Shown one piece after another: positions 36,191-48,061 of a stretch of DNA of 64,000 nucleotides. The notes under the pieces are model-generated. The model did no database searches. It had not been told where the DNA came from and saw only the letters and a list, made by a program, of their open reading frames with translations. Made by a program: the position numbers and the translations under genes. Source of the stretch: Girardinichthys multiradiatus. Its lineage: Eukaryota; Chordata; Actinopteri; Cyprinodontiformes; Goodeidae. The stretch's first letter is position 1, and each line of letters starts with the position of its first letter. The DNA lies in assembly GCF_021462225.1 (NCBI RefSeq), contig NC_061815.1, positions 46,971,873 through 47,035,872 of the forward strand, given 5' to 3'.

Positions 36191-39100
36191 CGGTGTGTTT
36201 TAAATAGGTTTCTCAAAATAAAAACTTTAAAAATATATATTAATAACAGTTTTTTAATCCACGGCAAGATTGTTTTTAATGGAATAGAGTTCTTAATAAT
36301 ACATTTTAAAACAATATGTCTAATTGAGCTGTAACAATATTTTGGTTTTAAACTTTTTCTAAAGGATTTGTGTACAAAATTAACACTTAATGGCCAGCTC
36401 TGTTCCACTTTCTGATAAGTTGGAGGAAAACTGACAGCAGATCTCTGAGGGAGCTTCAATATTTCATCTCACCAACTAAAGCACAGAGGTGGTATGGGAA
36501 CACATGCAGACCAGATCCAGGACAAATGTGCAGCCCCTTTAACAACTGTTACAAGAAATGGTTTCAGGCTGTCATGGTTGTCAAGACGGAGAAGTTACGA
36601 TTATTACAGACACTTTAATAACCCGCCGTAAAAAGCAGCTTCATAATGATTTGTTGAGCTTCAATAATAAGACATAATGTCTCTTAAACAAACTTAACAG
36701 ACCTTGCACCTGAGCTTGCTTCAAATCTATCACCCACCCATAAAGACTAATTCATAAGTTGTATTTTATTTCACACATGGGTGAAATTAGGCACACAACT
36801 TCTTCACTTAACGGCTGAATCATTCATCTTCCCCCAGATCAGATCTCACTACAGCTACCAGGGAGGAGAGATGGAGGCACTGAGAGAAGGATGGAGCAGT
36901 ATCAGGGTTTCAAGCTTGCTGTCAGTCTGGATCTTAAGAGCCATTTCTGGGCACGGTCTGCCTGAAACCCAATTCCAGCACATCTTTAAAAGCTTCAGAA
37001 AGTCCCACTGGACTCAATTCAGTTCCTCGTGTCACAACCAATTTCCCCTCCGAGCCATTTTGCCCTCACCAGTGCTCTTCTTAATAGACTAGACAAAGGA
37101 TCGTGATTTTGCTTCCTGGTGCCAATTCAGAGAAGCATTTAATGAGGAAAAGTTTTTTTAAAAAGAAGGAAACATGACAAAAATTGTATAGGTAATGGTT
37201 TAGGAAACTGTATAAATGTTAGCTAACTGTAACTGGGATGATGCCCACTATTAATCCTCAAGTCTCACAGTTAGACCCAAGACATGTTGTGACATTCACA
37301 TAAAATGACCAAATATTTATTGATTGGGAATCAACTTTCTTGCACTGGTATGAAACCAAACTTTTCCTGTTTTAAATTATTTTCTCCTTATCTTTTGAAC
37401 TGAAAGTCTGCTTTGTCATTTAGAGCTAAGCAAGTTTTTTGGCCTTGACGTCATTGAAGGCTGTGAATCACAAGGCGCCATGATGCCTGATTCATTTCAA
37501 ATCGTTTAGTTGTCATTCAACTCAGAAAAGATTTTTGCAGCAGAAATGAGCAAGTAGAACAAAAACTAAAACCAGGGTTGAAAAGATTTCTCATCAAAGT
37601 ATCATTTCTCATTGGGAAGATGGGTCAGCCACGATTTAAAAAAATCACATGTTACTGGTTAGAAAAAACACGTCCCCAACATTTCAAAGCCAGCTAAATA
37701 GAAAAGTGTAAGACTTAAAGTCAAAATACCAGTTTGTTCTTTTGTCACGATATAAAATTGAGCAGCAAGTCTCCAGACAGACCATCTAATAAATCATGGT
37801 AGCTAGAATGTAGCATGAATGAATGCTCTTTTCCATGGTTTTTACATTTTATGTGAATGCATCAGCAAAATACAACGTTGGCTGATATTTGTAGATCATC
37901 TTAACAAAACAATCAACAGCAGCTTTCTCCAAAGTCCAGAATGTTTTTTCCATAATAATTAACACCAATGCAAATTTTTCTCTTGGTGTTCGAGCCAAAT
38001 GAATGAGTTAGATAGAAGCTTCTGACGGTGTACAAAGAATGTAACTCCTCCAACAACCGCAGTTTAGCACATGGTTGTTGTGGATTTTTAGAGCCAAATG
38101 ACATGTTGCCGTGGTACAACTAACTACAGATGGAGTTAAGACCAGAACATACTTCTCTGTGTCCGTGAACTCAAGCAGATTGGTCCTTAGTCCTCAATAA
38201 CCACATGTGTCATTGATATAAAGGATTCTGGTGATACAGTTTTTTGGATATAAATTTGTTAAATTTTGAGAAACAACAAATTTCCCACTTGTGTTTTTGA
38301 TAGGGTGAACAAAATAAAGAAGACACAAAACAATGGATTTATAAAACATTCAACTATTATATCTCAACGATTTTTCACCAAACTACAGATAATGGTTAGA
38401 ATCCTGAGCTGGATTTAACACGTAACCCCCAGCAAGCAAAGGCAAACAAAACTATTTAATAATAGGTGAAATGCAACATGCTAAAATGTTGTTTTTATCA
38501 ACTTTTGTTGGCATTTTGTTTTTCAATGAGGTCCCCATTGCTCTACCCTAAATGATAAAACTCTAAAATGCTCATCAAGCAGTTCATGCATCACAATTAG
38601 AATTTCAAACAAAATGCAGAAACTTAAGAGCTGCAAAAGAAATCACTTAGCGCTACAGCCAACAATAAGCTCAATATTCATGCATAACATTTTTATAGAG
38701 CATGCAGTAGCTCAGTTATTTTGCAACCAACGCTTTGTAAACACTTTAGGGACTTTTACGGTAACTGATGTCAGACATTTACTTTAATCTGCCAATACCT
38801 GCTTATTATTTTCTGGCATCCTAGTCACACTTTCATCTTGGTAAAACTGAGAAGATTTGTTTTAGACTGGATCAGCATTTCTGATCAAACTTTGTGTTTT
38901 TTAAATTCCTCCCATGTTTATAAGAACCCAAAGAATGACCACTTAAGACCCCGCTGTAGAGCTGAAAGAGTTCTGCTCCACTGGCCAAAGAGTCAGTTTC
39001 CAGCTATGAGTGGCAGTAGGTGTGTTATGCAAGGCTGAAGGATAAAACGATCATTGTTTCCAAGTCGCCCACAGATAAAGTTCACATTTCATAGCTCCTG

Positions 39101-39225
39101 TTGTGAAATCCCAACTCTGGGTTTTGAGTCCAGTGATGCTGATCAGTGCTGAGGCTCAGAGTTTTTAAATTTTCTGAAGACTGATATAAATTTCTCTACT
39201 TGTCTTCCTTATATTGCTTTGTGGT

Positions 39226-39242
39226 AAAAAAAAAAAAAAAAA
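39226..39242. repeat. A17 tract just downstream of a rapgef2 donor
   Basis: In the rapgef2 pre-mRNA this is U17 starting about 24 nt after the 5' splice site at 39265. Confidence 0.85.
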
Positions 39243-39265
39243 TTTTGAATGTTTGGTGATCTTAC

Positions 39266-39349
39266 CTGCTTCTTGGAAGAAACATGGACTCCTTAATGAA
39301 AACCGAGCCTGATAACAGGATATACCAGCAGTTTCCAACATCATCCGGG
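39266..39349 (-). CDS. rapgef2: rapgef2 coding exon, long isoform: core of the N-terminal cNBD-like fold (84 nt)
   Basis: This exon encodes (Y)PDDVGNCWYILLSGSVFIKE, followed by SMFLPRS. This is the beta-strand core (WYILLSGSV, the typical cNBD motif). The acceptor is cccag|CCCGG at 39349; the first C completes the Tyr codon TA|C of the preceding exon. The donor is AGCAG|gtaaga at 39265, leaving AG to make Ser with the T of the next exon. Within the downstream intron, a run of 17 U begins about 24 nt after the donor. Confidence 0.95.
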
Positions 39350-39589
39350 CTGGGAATCACAAGCAAATGTTCCAATTAATACAAAGAAAAAGAGAGGAAA
39401 ACAACATTCCTATATTAGTTTACACAAATACATTGAAATAGTAAAGCCCAGGTGTGTAAGAGATTTCAACTTATTAGGCAGATAATTAGCAATACTTCAG
39501 TACAGTTGCAATCGTTTTGACTTGTTATTCAGTCCTTTTCATCACTCATAGCAAGCAATATTAACTCTGGAGTCTTGAAAACTCTTTAA

Positions 39590-40440
39590 AGGGGACATTA
39601 TCATGCACAATCCACATTTGGTTGTATACTTAGAGTCTGTAAGAATGCACAAACGTTGTATTTAGTCTCTCCAGGTGCTGCGTAGATATTCTTTTTGGGT
39701 TTCAAAAAAATTTTTTTGAACTAATATGTCACAATATTTGCTGTGAAACAGCTAAACAAGGTCCTGACGTTTTTTACTTTTTTTGTAGTCCAACTTATGT
39801 TGGTATGCCGAAGCTGCAAGTGGATACGTCTAAATGTTTGGTTGTTGGTGGTATTACTCCACACAATTTACTACACCGTCCCCCAGCATCAGAACCTCTT
39901 CAAAGTGCCTGGTTAAATTGAATTCTTCATAGAAATGTTCCCCCAATGTTCATGGAGAAATTCCTCTTCGTCTGCGATTTGCTGAAAGACTTCATTTGAT
40001 TAAGGGGTCGGTTCCTTCTGTCTATGGAAACGACAGATGCAGCTAAGTGGTATGCTGCAAATAATGCTAAAATGACAACAAACTTTATTTTAGACATGAA
40101 TTTATTGTGTGTTGATATGATGTCCTGTCCACTGATCTGATAGCAGTAGCATCGTGCCTTCTGCTGATGTTAGTCCTGTGTGCTGCTATTTGCTCCTTGA
40201 GGACAGAACCGTACTGAATGCTTTGAATATTATTACAATAACAGTTTTGCATTGTTTTCGTCTTGTTTCTGCGGCGCTAGATAATTGTATCTCTATTATC
40301 AAACTACAAAAAGAGATGGCACCAAAACAGGTTGCTCTCAGACGCACCTCAGAACAGGTAAAATAAGAGCCTGTGGAGCAACACTAACAAGGAGTTCAGA
40401 CCAAAGCATTGGAAGGATTTAAAAGCACGATTTGTCCCCT
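39590..40440. mobile_element. Non-autonomous DNA element flanked by TTAA
   Basis: The ends are AGGGGACA at 39590 and TGTCCCCT at 40433-40440, inverted copies, each flanked by TTAA (39586-39589 and 40441-40444). The 851-bp body has no transposase. Internal text (gcacaaacgttgtatttagtctctcc) resembles a common fish repeat. A TTAA duplication fits piggyBac- or Kolobok-type insertion; AGGGG ends favour the latter by analogy. The near end lies about 240 bp upstream of the rapgef2 exon at 39349. Confidence 0.6.
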
Positions 40441-43194
40441 TTAATAGCTCCCCTTCTTCTGATCGGACAGTTTCTGCAGTTTCCACATGCAGGCTTGACG
40501 TTTCCAAACGGACCCATTCTAATGATCAACTCCATCACTTAAAATGAAGGCTGAATATGTGCGGCAGTACAAAACAAATGTAACCTTAATGAAGTGACCC
40601 CTGAAGGCAACTGGTGGAAATAGATTTTAGCTTCAGGTATCAATTAAAGGGGTTCAACACACATCAGACACACCACTAAGAATTGTTATTAATTTGATTA
40701 TTTTAAATCACAATATAATACATTGAAATGTCTGGTTGTACATGAAAAATGTCAAACTTTCAAAGATACTTTTGAAAGCCATTTTTAAAGGCAAATTTTT
40801 CAATCTTATCTACAGTTTTGCCGTTATTAATAAAGTCATTTATCAAAAATATTAGAACAAAGCTACAAAAGAGCTTTGGAAATGTTAATATTAAGGAACA
40901 GCTGCAGCCCTTTTTCATAGTGAACTGCACATTTTCTCCTGGATCAAACATTTATAGATTGTCCTTTAAAATCCCCCTTTATATATGCTGTGTGAAAGTA
41001 CAATGTCTAAAAGGAAGCAGAAAACCAAGAGAAGACTGCCTTGGAGACAGGCGGAGTGTACTATGGATGGACAAATACCACCCACACCCGTGGCCCTGCT
41101 GAAGGATGCAGACACTACACACATGAGCTCACACTGACCCTTGGTTGATGCAGGGGACAGTCTAATCCTTGCAAGAGAACAAATACATCCACAGAATAAA
41201 CATCCACACAAAGAGAATGCTTTCTGTTAAATCATTTTTAATTATTCATTTTAAATCACAGACCTTTTTTTAAGGTTTGGAAAACATCTTGCAAGATCAA
41301 AATTTTATTCTACTACTACTTTCAATAAATTAAGGGTGTCAGGCTAGAATTTAACAGATTCATTTTAGCTCCTTTCTGATGCAACTTGTCCCTCATCCAT
41401 AACTGCTACCACAAGCTACAGAGTAATAATCCCACAAGGTGCCATTTGTTTTGTTTTTTTTACCTCTGACACCATTTATGCAGGATTTTAATGAGTCGGT
41501 TAAAATACTGTAGCAGAAGTGATGTTAACCCAGTATAACCTGTTGTTTTTTTTACTTTGCTAATTTTTAAAAAGATGCAACTTTTTACCGCACTGGAGGG
41601 GCGGGGGGACTATTTTAAGAATGGTCTTGCTTTGTTGGGCCCTGTCAGTGTATGTGTTGCAGGGCAGCTCTTAGAAAACAAAGAGGAAGCAGACATTCAG
41701 AGAAGGAAGCATCAACATGACGTGCAATCCTGATACCATCTTTATTCAGTAATTGGACATAAATGCAGAAGCTTCAATAGATGTGGATAAAAATAGGCAT
41801 TGCAGTAACATTCCAGCCTACCAGGAAAATCAAACAGCTGTTTTTCAGTAATGGCACCTTCCACTTTGTTTCTCTTGGTGCTTTGAAAGACAGCCCTCAT
41901 CATCTGCACATTAAGCTAAAATTATTGCACTAGAAGATACTCTGGCAATGTTCTGGAAGCAGATTATCTAGTTTTTGCAGCACCTTTTTACAGTGACTTG
42001 CAAACGCATTCATTCATCCCTCTTGGGTTTGTCACACATTCAATGCGTTTATTTTTGGATTTCTGTGAAAAATCAACACCAAGCAGTCCATTATTGTGGA
42101 GTGGAAGGAGAAAAATCCATAGGTTTAAATCCTGGCATGAATTAGTATGTAATCCATGTATGCCATGTGTTCTTGTTCTTCCGCATCACAATTATGTGCT
42201 TCCTTGTGTTGATCTATTCCATAAAATGTGTTTATGTTTTTGGTTGGAACCTGGCAAGATGTAAACTAAGTTTAAGGCCTAAGTGGCACTTTTTAATTAA
42301 AACCAGACAAGGAAAGGAAAATCACACGAGTGACACTGGTTTGTGCTTTCAGAGAGGTAAAGGATGGGTGCACCTATTATACACCTGCTCCTACACAAGA
42401 GCATAAATTCACACCCAACACCTCTATGCTGCTGACTTGTTCTTTTTTAATCATGTCTCCCTCCTTCATCCACCTCCTTCTCTCCACACTTTTTCACAGA
42501 GCTCCTGGCAGAGTGTAAAATCTCTCATTTATTTCAAAAGCAACCTGTTTTTCCACCGTCTCTTTGTGCTCTCCCACATACCCGCTCCGTACTTTCATGA
42601 TCCCTCTCTGCATTGAGATAAGCATGAACAAAATCTTAAATTATTAACCAGCATACATAAAACAAAGGAAGCACCTAACACGGGGAGGAGTAGAGCATAC
42701 CAAAACAAAAACGATGCAGACAGAAGACTTCTATACAATGGGAAAGATTGACTGATCTGGGTCATACGTACAGGAAGCAATAGTCAAACGCTATCACAAA
42801 CCCCACAGGGAGGCCTGTAACAACAGGGAGCTGGGTTATAAGTGTTCTCCACAGAGGGTTATAAGTGTGCCATGGAGCAGGTGGGGTGAAAAGATGAAAA
42901 AACATTCTAGTGTGAAGTATTTAACAAAATGAGATTTGACTCATGAAACAACAATGAAAAGTCCCTTGTGAACATATGATAATAATTGATTAATATTACG
43001 CAAGTTCAGAAGTTCATAATCCTGAATTCCTCAGACTTTTCCCATGATATAATCACCTCCCTTCTGACAGCATCAACTGGCTTTTTCTGGTTTCAGACCT
43101 GACTAACTTCAGCTAAAAATCTGGCTTTTTCTTCAACAACTTGCTAAATCAGATTTTTTGGTCTCTGTTATATATCACAGAAACTTAAAAAGTA

Positions 43195-44300
43195 CTCGTA
43201 CTCGTCATCTTCTGCTTAGCCGGGACCGAGTCGAGGGGGCAGCAGTCTCAGCAGCCAGACTTTCCACTCCCCAGACAACTCCTCCAGCTCCTCTGGGTGG
43301 TGCCCAGGTGTTCCCAGGCCAGCTGAGAGACACAGTCCCTCCGGCATGTCGTGGGCCTCCTCCCGGTAGGACATGTCTGAAACATCTCCTAAAGGAGGTG
43401 TCTAGGGGGCATTCAAGACAAATGTCCGAGCCACCTCATCTGACCCCTCTCAATGTGGAGGAGCAGTGGCTCTACTCTGAGCCCCTCCAGGATGAGCTCT
43501 CACCCTATCTCTAAGGGAGTGCCCAGCCACCCTGCAGAGGAAGCTCAAAGCTCAACAAGCTAATAAAGAAGGCTGGCTCTGTTCTGGGGACTCCTCTGGA
43601 ACCTCTGGAGATCGTTGTGCAAAGAAGGATTATTCATAAAATGAAGAACATTATGGAGATCCCTGACCATCCTCTTCATGAGACTGTCCTACAACAACAG
43701 AGTGTCTTCAGTCAGAGGCTTCTTCAGATCTGCTGTAAGACGGAGCGCTACATGAGATCCTTCCTGCCCACGGCCATCAGCATCTACAACAGCTCTTTGA
43801 AGAAACCTGCAGAATATGAGCTACAACAACATTTAATTTCCCTGTGGGAAAAATAAAGTATTTTTGAATTTGAATTTCAGACAATGGTATCCGAGATCTC
43901 GTTCTTCTGGTCATGACCCAGAGTTTTATGACCATATGTGAGGGTAGGAACGTAGATCGACTGGTGAATTGAGAGCTTCGCCTTTCGTCTAGGTTTTCTC
44001 TTCACCACAACGGACCGACAGCGTCCTCATTGGTGCGGCGGCTGCACCGATCTGTCTGTTGATCTCTTGCTCCATTCTCCGCTCACTCATCAACAAGACC
44101 TCAAGATACTTAAACTCCTCCACTTCAGGCAGGAGCTCCCCTCTGACCTGGAGAGGGCAAGCCACCCTTTTCCGGTTGAGAACCATGGCCTCGGACTTGG
44201 AGGAGCAGATTCTCATCCCCGCCATTTCGCACTCGGCTGCAAACCGCCCCAGTGCATGCTGTAAGTCTTGGCTGGCCAGACTTAAAATGTTTGTTGGACA
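43195..44300 (-). pseudogene. Non-LTR retrotransposon fragment (reverse transcriptase C-terminal region), interrupted
   Basis: The minus-strand frame from 44327 to 43989 reads RFAAECEMAGMRICSSKSEA, then VLNRKRVACPLQVRGELLP, then EEFKYL. This is the part of fish LINE reverse transcriptases around and after the thumb. The sequence continues, after the interruption at 43551-43876, with the C-terminal end rich in Arg/Pro (43550-43200). It is 5'-truncated, and catalytic YADD is not present. I cannot fix the clade with certainty (RTE/Rex-like is possible). Confidence 0.65.
43551..43876 (+). mobile_element. 3' end of a second LINE inserted in the first
   Basis: The plus strand reads LNKLIKKAGSVLG, then TPLEPLEIVVQRRI, then RSFLPTAISIYNSSL, the C-terminal tail of L2/CR1-type fish LINEs. 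It is followed by aataaagtatttttgaattt and a short TTTGAA-type tail, as in L2-like 3' ends. The flanking reverse-complemented LINE resumes directly on both sides. Target duplication is unclear, as expected for this group. Confidence 0.6.
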
Positions 44301-44920
44301 ATTGTAATCAATCTTATTCCAGCTCATGAGCTACATTTAGCTGTTAGAAGTGAGGAAATATGATCTTTCTTCTACAGAAAATGATAAACTGCTTCCATAA
44401 AGATGTCGCAAATCTTTCTGATCTAATCAACTGAAAACATTACATTCAACAGATGCAAATTCTGGTCATTCTCATCTTCAGATAAACAGATTAAAGTCTA
44501 GCTTTATATAATGTTTGCAGTTTATTAAATAGGAAAGGATGAGATGAGAAGGCATTTTTAGGTGACTAAAATTATAAATACATAAACAAAATAAAACAAA
44601 AATCTAAAATCAAATTTAAAGAAAAACCTTCTTAAATCCTTGCAGGAACTTTACAGCATAGAACCCCAAAAACACATGCAGTACATTCCTATTCATCAAA
44701 TTCAACATCATGGATCATTTCCGTATTTATGCAAATGTAAAAATCAGAAGGTAAGCTTACCCCACTTATGTTTTATCATGATGCAATTTTTTTATTTTTT
44801 TTTAAACAAAAGCAGCTGCTGGAGTTCAAGTCTTTTTAACACAATGTAATACAGTCCAAGCAGTTCATACTCCAATGGGTTTCCAAATAGTCAAATATAT
44901 AATGATCATCTAATAATCTT

Positions 44921-45125
44921 CATCATCTTTATTGGTCATTGCACATGTACATTACAACAAAATTTGTCCTCTGCATTTAACCCATCCCTTATAGAGAGCA
45001 GTGGGCTGCCATTGTGTGGCACCCCGGGAGCATTCTGGGGCTAAGGGTCTTGCTCAGGGACCCAGAGGGGCAATCTGTGGGATACGAACCCGGCACCTTG
45101 TGTCGCCTCCGAAACGCAAACCTTT
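44921..45125 (+). repeat. Dispersed short repeat, copy 2
   Basis: Same sequence as 30515-30757 from catctttattggtcattgc to about gtcgcctccgaaacgcaaacc. It ends about 130 bp before the foldback element. Confidence 0.75.
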
Positions 45126-46246
45126 TCACCAGAAAATCCTCAAGAGACTCAAAGCCACAATATGTGGGTAATGTGACGAAATAAAGCACACAGTTTGCTA
45201 CAATAAACAGAGCCGTAAACAGCTCACATGTGTGGGAGAGAGACAACAGTGGTTAACTATGGGGTAAGAACGCTGTCAAAAACAATGTGTATGTAAAGAT
45301 GGAAATGTGTGCATATTAGTCAATAGTTGTGCATAAGTAAAATCCAAAAGAGGTATTGTATATTTTCTCTATAAGAATACAAAATAAAATGTTACAGTTT
45401 CAAGAAATTACAAACACAAAGTTCAAGTTTATAGTTGTGGTTTATTCTTTATGAATACAATATGCTATAACAGTTTGTGAATACGATTTCTTTTCTTTGA
45501 GAATATGAATTTACATCAGCGACTTGGCGTCACGTGATCTCAGGCTGGTTAGTGGAGCACAGAGTTAGTCGATTCGCGTTGCGCATGCGCTGTCACACTC
45601 CTCACTGCCAGTAAACATAGTGCCTGAATGGGAGATAATTCAGTCTAAAAGGAATATGAGGGACAGAGGGGAGATAGGGGGGAAATCAAGAGCATTATAA
45701 ATAAAGTATTGTTCTTATTTTTATGAAATACAAAACTAAAACATAGAATATAGTGGGTGGAGTTATACAATGATGTACAGTAGGTGGCGGTATGCACCTC
45801 TGAATTTGTTGCTTACCGCCAGCAGAGGAAGGAGAAGCAGGAGCACTAGCGCTAAGATGACGGACCAAGAGCATACATTAACGACTTTAAGACATATATA
45901 AACCTCTTAACATTACCTGGCTTTGTACCGTAGTTTCTTGGTTCATCATCTTGGCGCTAGTGCTCCTGCTTCTTCTTCCTCTGCTGGCGGTAAGCAACAA
46001 ATTCAGAGGTGCATACCGCCACCTACTGTACATCATTGTATAACTCCACCCATTATATTCTATGTTTTAGTTTTGTATTTCATAAAAATAAGAACAATGC
46101 TTTATTTATAATACTCTTGATTTTCGCCCCCTATCTCCCCTTTGTTCCTAATATTCCTTTTAGACTGAATTATCTCCCATTCAGGCACTACGTTTACTGG
46201 CGGTGAGGAGTGTGATAGCGCATGCGCAACGCAAATCGACTAACTA

Positions 46247-47856
46247 CAGGTCCTTCTCAAAATATTAGCATATTGTGATAAAGTTCATTATTTTCCATAA
46301 TGTCATGATGAAAATTTAACATTCATATATTTTAGATTCATTGCACACTAACTGAAATATTTCAGGTCTTTTATTGTCTTAATACGGATGATTGTGGCAT
46401 ACAGCTCATGAAAACCCAAAATTCCTATCTCACAAAATTAGCATATTTCATCCGACCAATAAAAGAAAAGTGTTTTTAATACAAAAAACGTCAACCTTCA
46501 AATAATCATGTACAGTTATGCACTCAATACTTGGTCGGGAATCCTTTGGCAGAAATGACTGCTTCAATGCGGCGTGGCATGGATGCAAACAGCCTGTGGC
46601 ACTGCTGAGGTCTTATGGAGGCCCAGGATGCTTCGATAGCGGCCTTTAGCTCATCCAGAGTGTTGGGTCTTGAGTCTCTCAAGGTTCTCTTCACAATATC
46701 CCACAGATTCTCTATGGGGTTCAGGTCAGGAGAGTTGGCAGGCCAATTGAGCACAGTGATACCATGGTCAGTAAACCATTTACCAGTGGTTTTGGCACTG
46801 TGAGCAGATGCCAGGTCGTGCTGAAAAATGAAATCATCATCTCCATAAAGCTTTTCAGCAGATGGAAGCATGAAGTGCTCCAAAATCTCCTGATAGCTAG
46901 CTGCATTGACCCTGCCCTTGATAAAACACAGTGGACCAACACCAGCAGCTGACACGGCACCCCAGACCATCACTGACTGTGGGTACTTGACACTGGACTT
47001 CTGGCATTTTGGCATTTCCTTCTCCCCAGTCTTCCTCCAGACTCTGGCACCTTGATTTCCGAATAACATGCAGAATTTGCTTTCATCTGAAAAAACTACT
47101 TTGGACCACTGAGCAACAGTCCAGTGCTGCTTCTCTGTAGCCCAGGTCAGGCGCTTCTGCCGCTGTTTCTGGTTCAAAAGTGGCTTGACCTGGGGAATGC
47201 GGCACCTGTAGCCCATTTCCTGCACACGCCTGTGCACGGTGGCTCTGGATGTTTCTACTCCAGACTCAGTCCACTGCTTCCGCAGGTCCCCCAAGGTCTG
47301 GAATCGGCCCTTCTCCACAATCTTCCTCAGGGTCCGGTCACCTCTTCTCGTTGTGCAGCGTTTTCTGCCACACTTTTTCCTTCCCACAGACTTCCCACTG
47401 AGGTGCCTTGATGCAGCACTCTGGGAACAGCCTATTCGTTCAGAAATGTCTTTCTGTGTCTTACCCTCTTGCTTGAGGGTGTCAATAGTGGCCTTCTGGA
47501 CAGCAGTCAGGTTGGCAGTCTTACCCATGATTGGGGTTTTGAGTGATGAACCAGGCTGGGAGTTTTAAAGGCCTCAGGAATCTTTTGCAGGTGTTTAGAG
47601 TTAACTCGTTGATTCAGATGATTAGGTTCATAGCTCGTTTAGAGACCCTTTTAATGATATGCTAATTTTGTGAGATAGGAATTTTGGGTTTTCATGAGCT
47701 GTATGCCAAAATCATCCGTATTAAGACAATAAAAGACCTGAAATATTTCAGTTAGTGTGCAATGAATCTAAAATATATGAATATTAAATTTTCATCATGA
47801 CATTATGGAAAATAATGAACTTTATCACAATATGCTAATATTTTGAGAAGGACCTG
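46247..47856 (-). mobile_element. Tc1-like transposon copy 1 (1610 bp, full linker)
   Basis: Flanked by TA at 46245-46246 and 47857-47858. The 200-bp terminal inverted repeats (46247-46446 and 47657-47856) begin CAGGTCCTTCTCAAAATATT. It carries one transposase gene on the minus strand. Removing the element and one TA restores the foldback arm. Confidence 0.92.
46524..47528 (-). CDS. Tc1/mariner DD34E transposase, full length (334 aa), copy 1
   Basis: Cut-and-paste transposase. Residues about 10-45 form a first helix-turn-helix (KDISERIGCSQSAASRHL). A GRKKCGRKRCTTRRGDR stretch at 49-65 forms the AT-hook-like linker. A second HTH lies at about 66-110. The catalytic triad is D148 (FSDES), D238 (FQHDLA) and E273 (NPIENLW), with exactly 34 residues between the last two. 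The frame ends AKGFPTKY-stop. Compared with copies 2 and 3 it keeps residues 114-127 (VKPLLNQKQRQKRL), which align with the conserved KPLL segment of Tc1 transposases. It carries Ser241 where the others have the usual Pro in HDLAPAH. No stops or frameshifts; activity is unknown. Confidence 0.92.
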   Translation of the reverse strand: MGKTANLTAVQKATIDTLKQEGKTQKDISERIGCSQSAASRHLSGKSVGRKKCGRKRCTTRRGDRTLRKIVEKGRFQTLGDLRKQWTESGVETSRATVHRRVQEMGYRCRIPQVKPLLNQKQRQKRLTWATEKQHWTVAQWSKVVFSDESKFCMLFGNQGARVWRKTGEKEMPKCQKSSVKYPQSVMVWGAVSAAGVGPLCFIKGRVNAASYQEILEHFMLPSAEKLYGDDDFIFQHDLASAHSAKTTGKWFTDHGITVLNWPANSPDLNPIENLWDIVKRTLRDSRPNTLDELKAAIEASWASIRPQQCHRLFASMPRRIEAVISAKGFPTKY

Positions 47857-48061
47857 TATGTGCTCCACTAACCAGCCTGAGATCACATGACGCCAAGTTG
47901 CTGATGTAAATTCATATTCTCAAAGAAAAGAAATCGTATTCACAAACTGTTATAGCATATTGTATTCATAAAGAATAAACCACAAGTGTAAACTTGAACT
48001 TTGTATTTGTAATTTCTTGAAACTGTAACATTTTATTTTGTATTCTTATAGAGAAAATATA

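Larger units (their letters stand above)
25929..39265 (-). other. rapgef2 intron (13337 nt)
   Basis: No rapgef2 exon is seen. It holds a Tc1 3' stub (28031-28286), a dispersed repeat copy (30515-30757), a tRNA-SINE-like fragment (33580-33705), two Tc1-like elements (34512-36190) and A-rich tracts. A stretch at about 27600-27920 with repeated CCCATATGGG-like motifs looks repetitive but could not be assigned. Confidence 0.6.

Noticed and set aside
36079..36459. 126-codon minus frame and the 103-codon plus frame at 36781-37092
   Set aside because: No family similarity or splice structure; the left part of the first overlaps a degenerate Tc1-like fragment.
46615..47568. Plus-strand open frames inside the Tc1 copies (also at 48430-49341, and minus frames at 56262-56664)
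   Set aside because: They are antisense shadows of the transposase genes and repeat identically in all copies.
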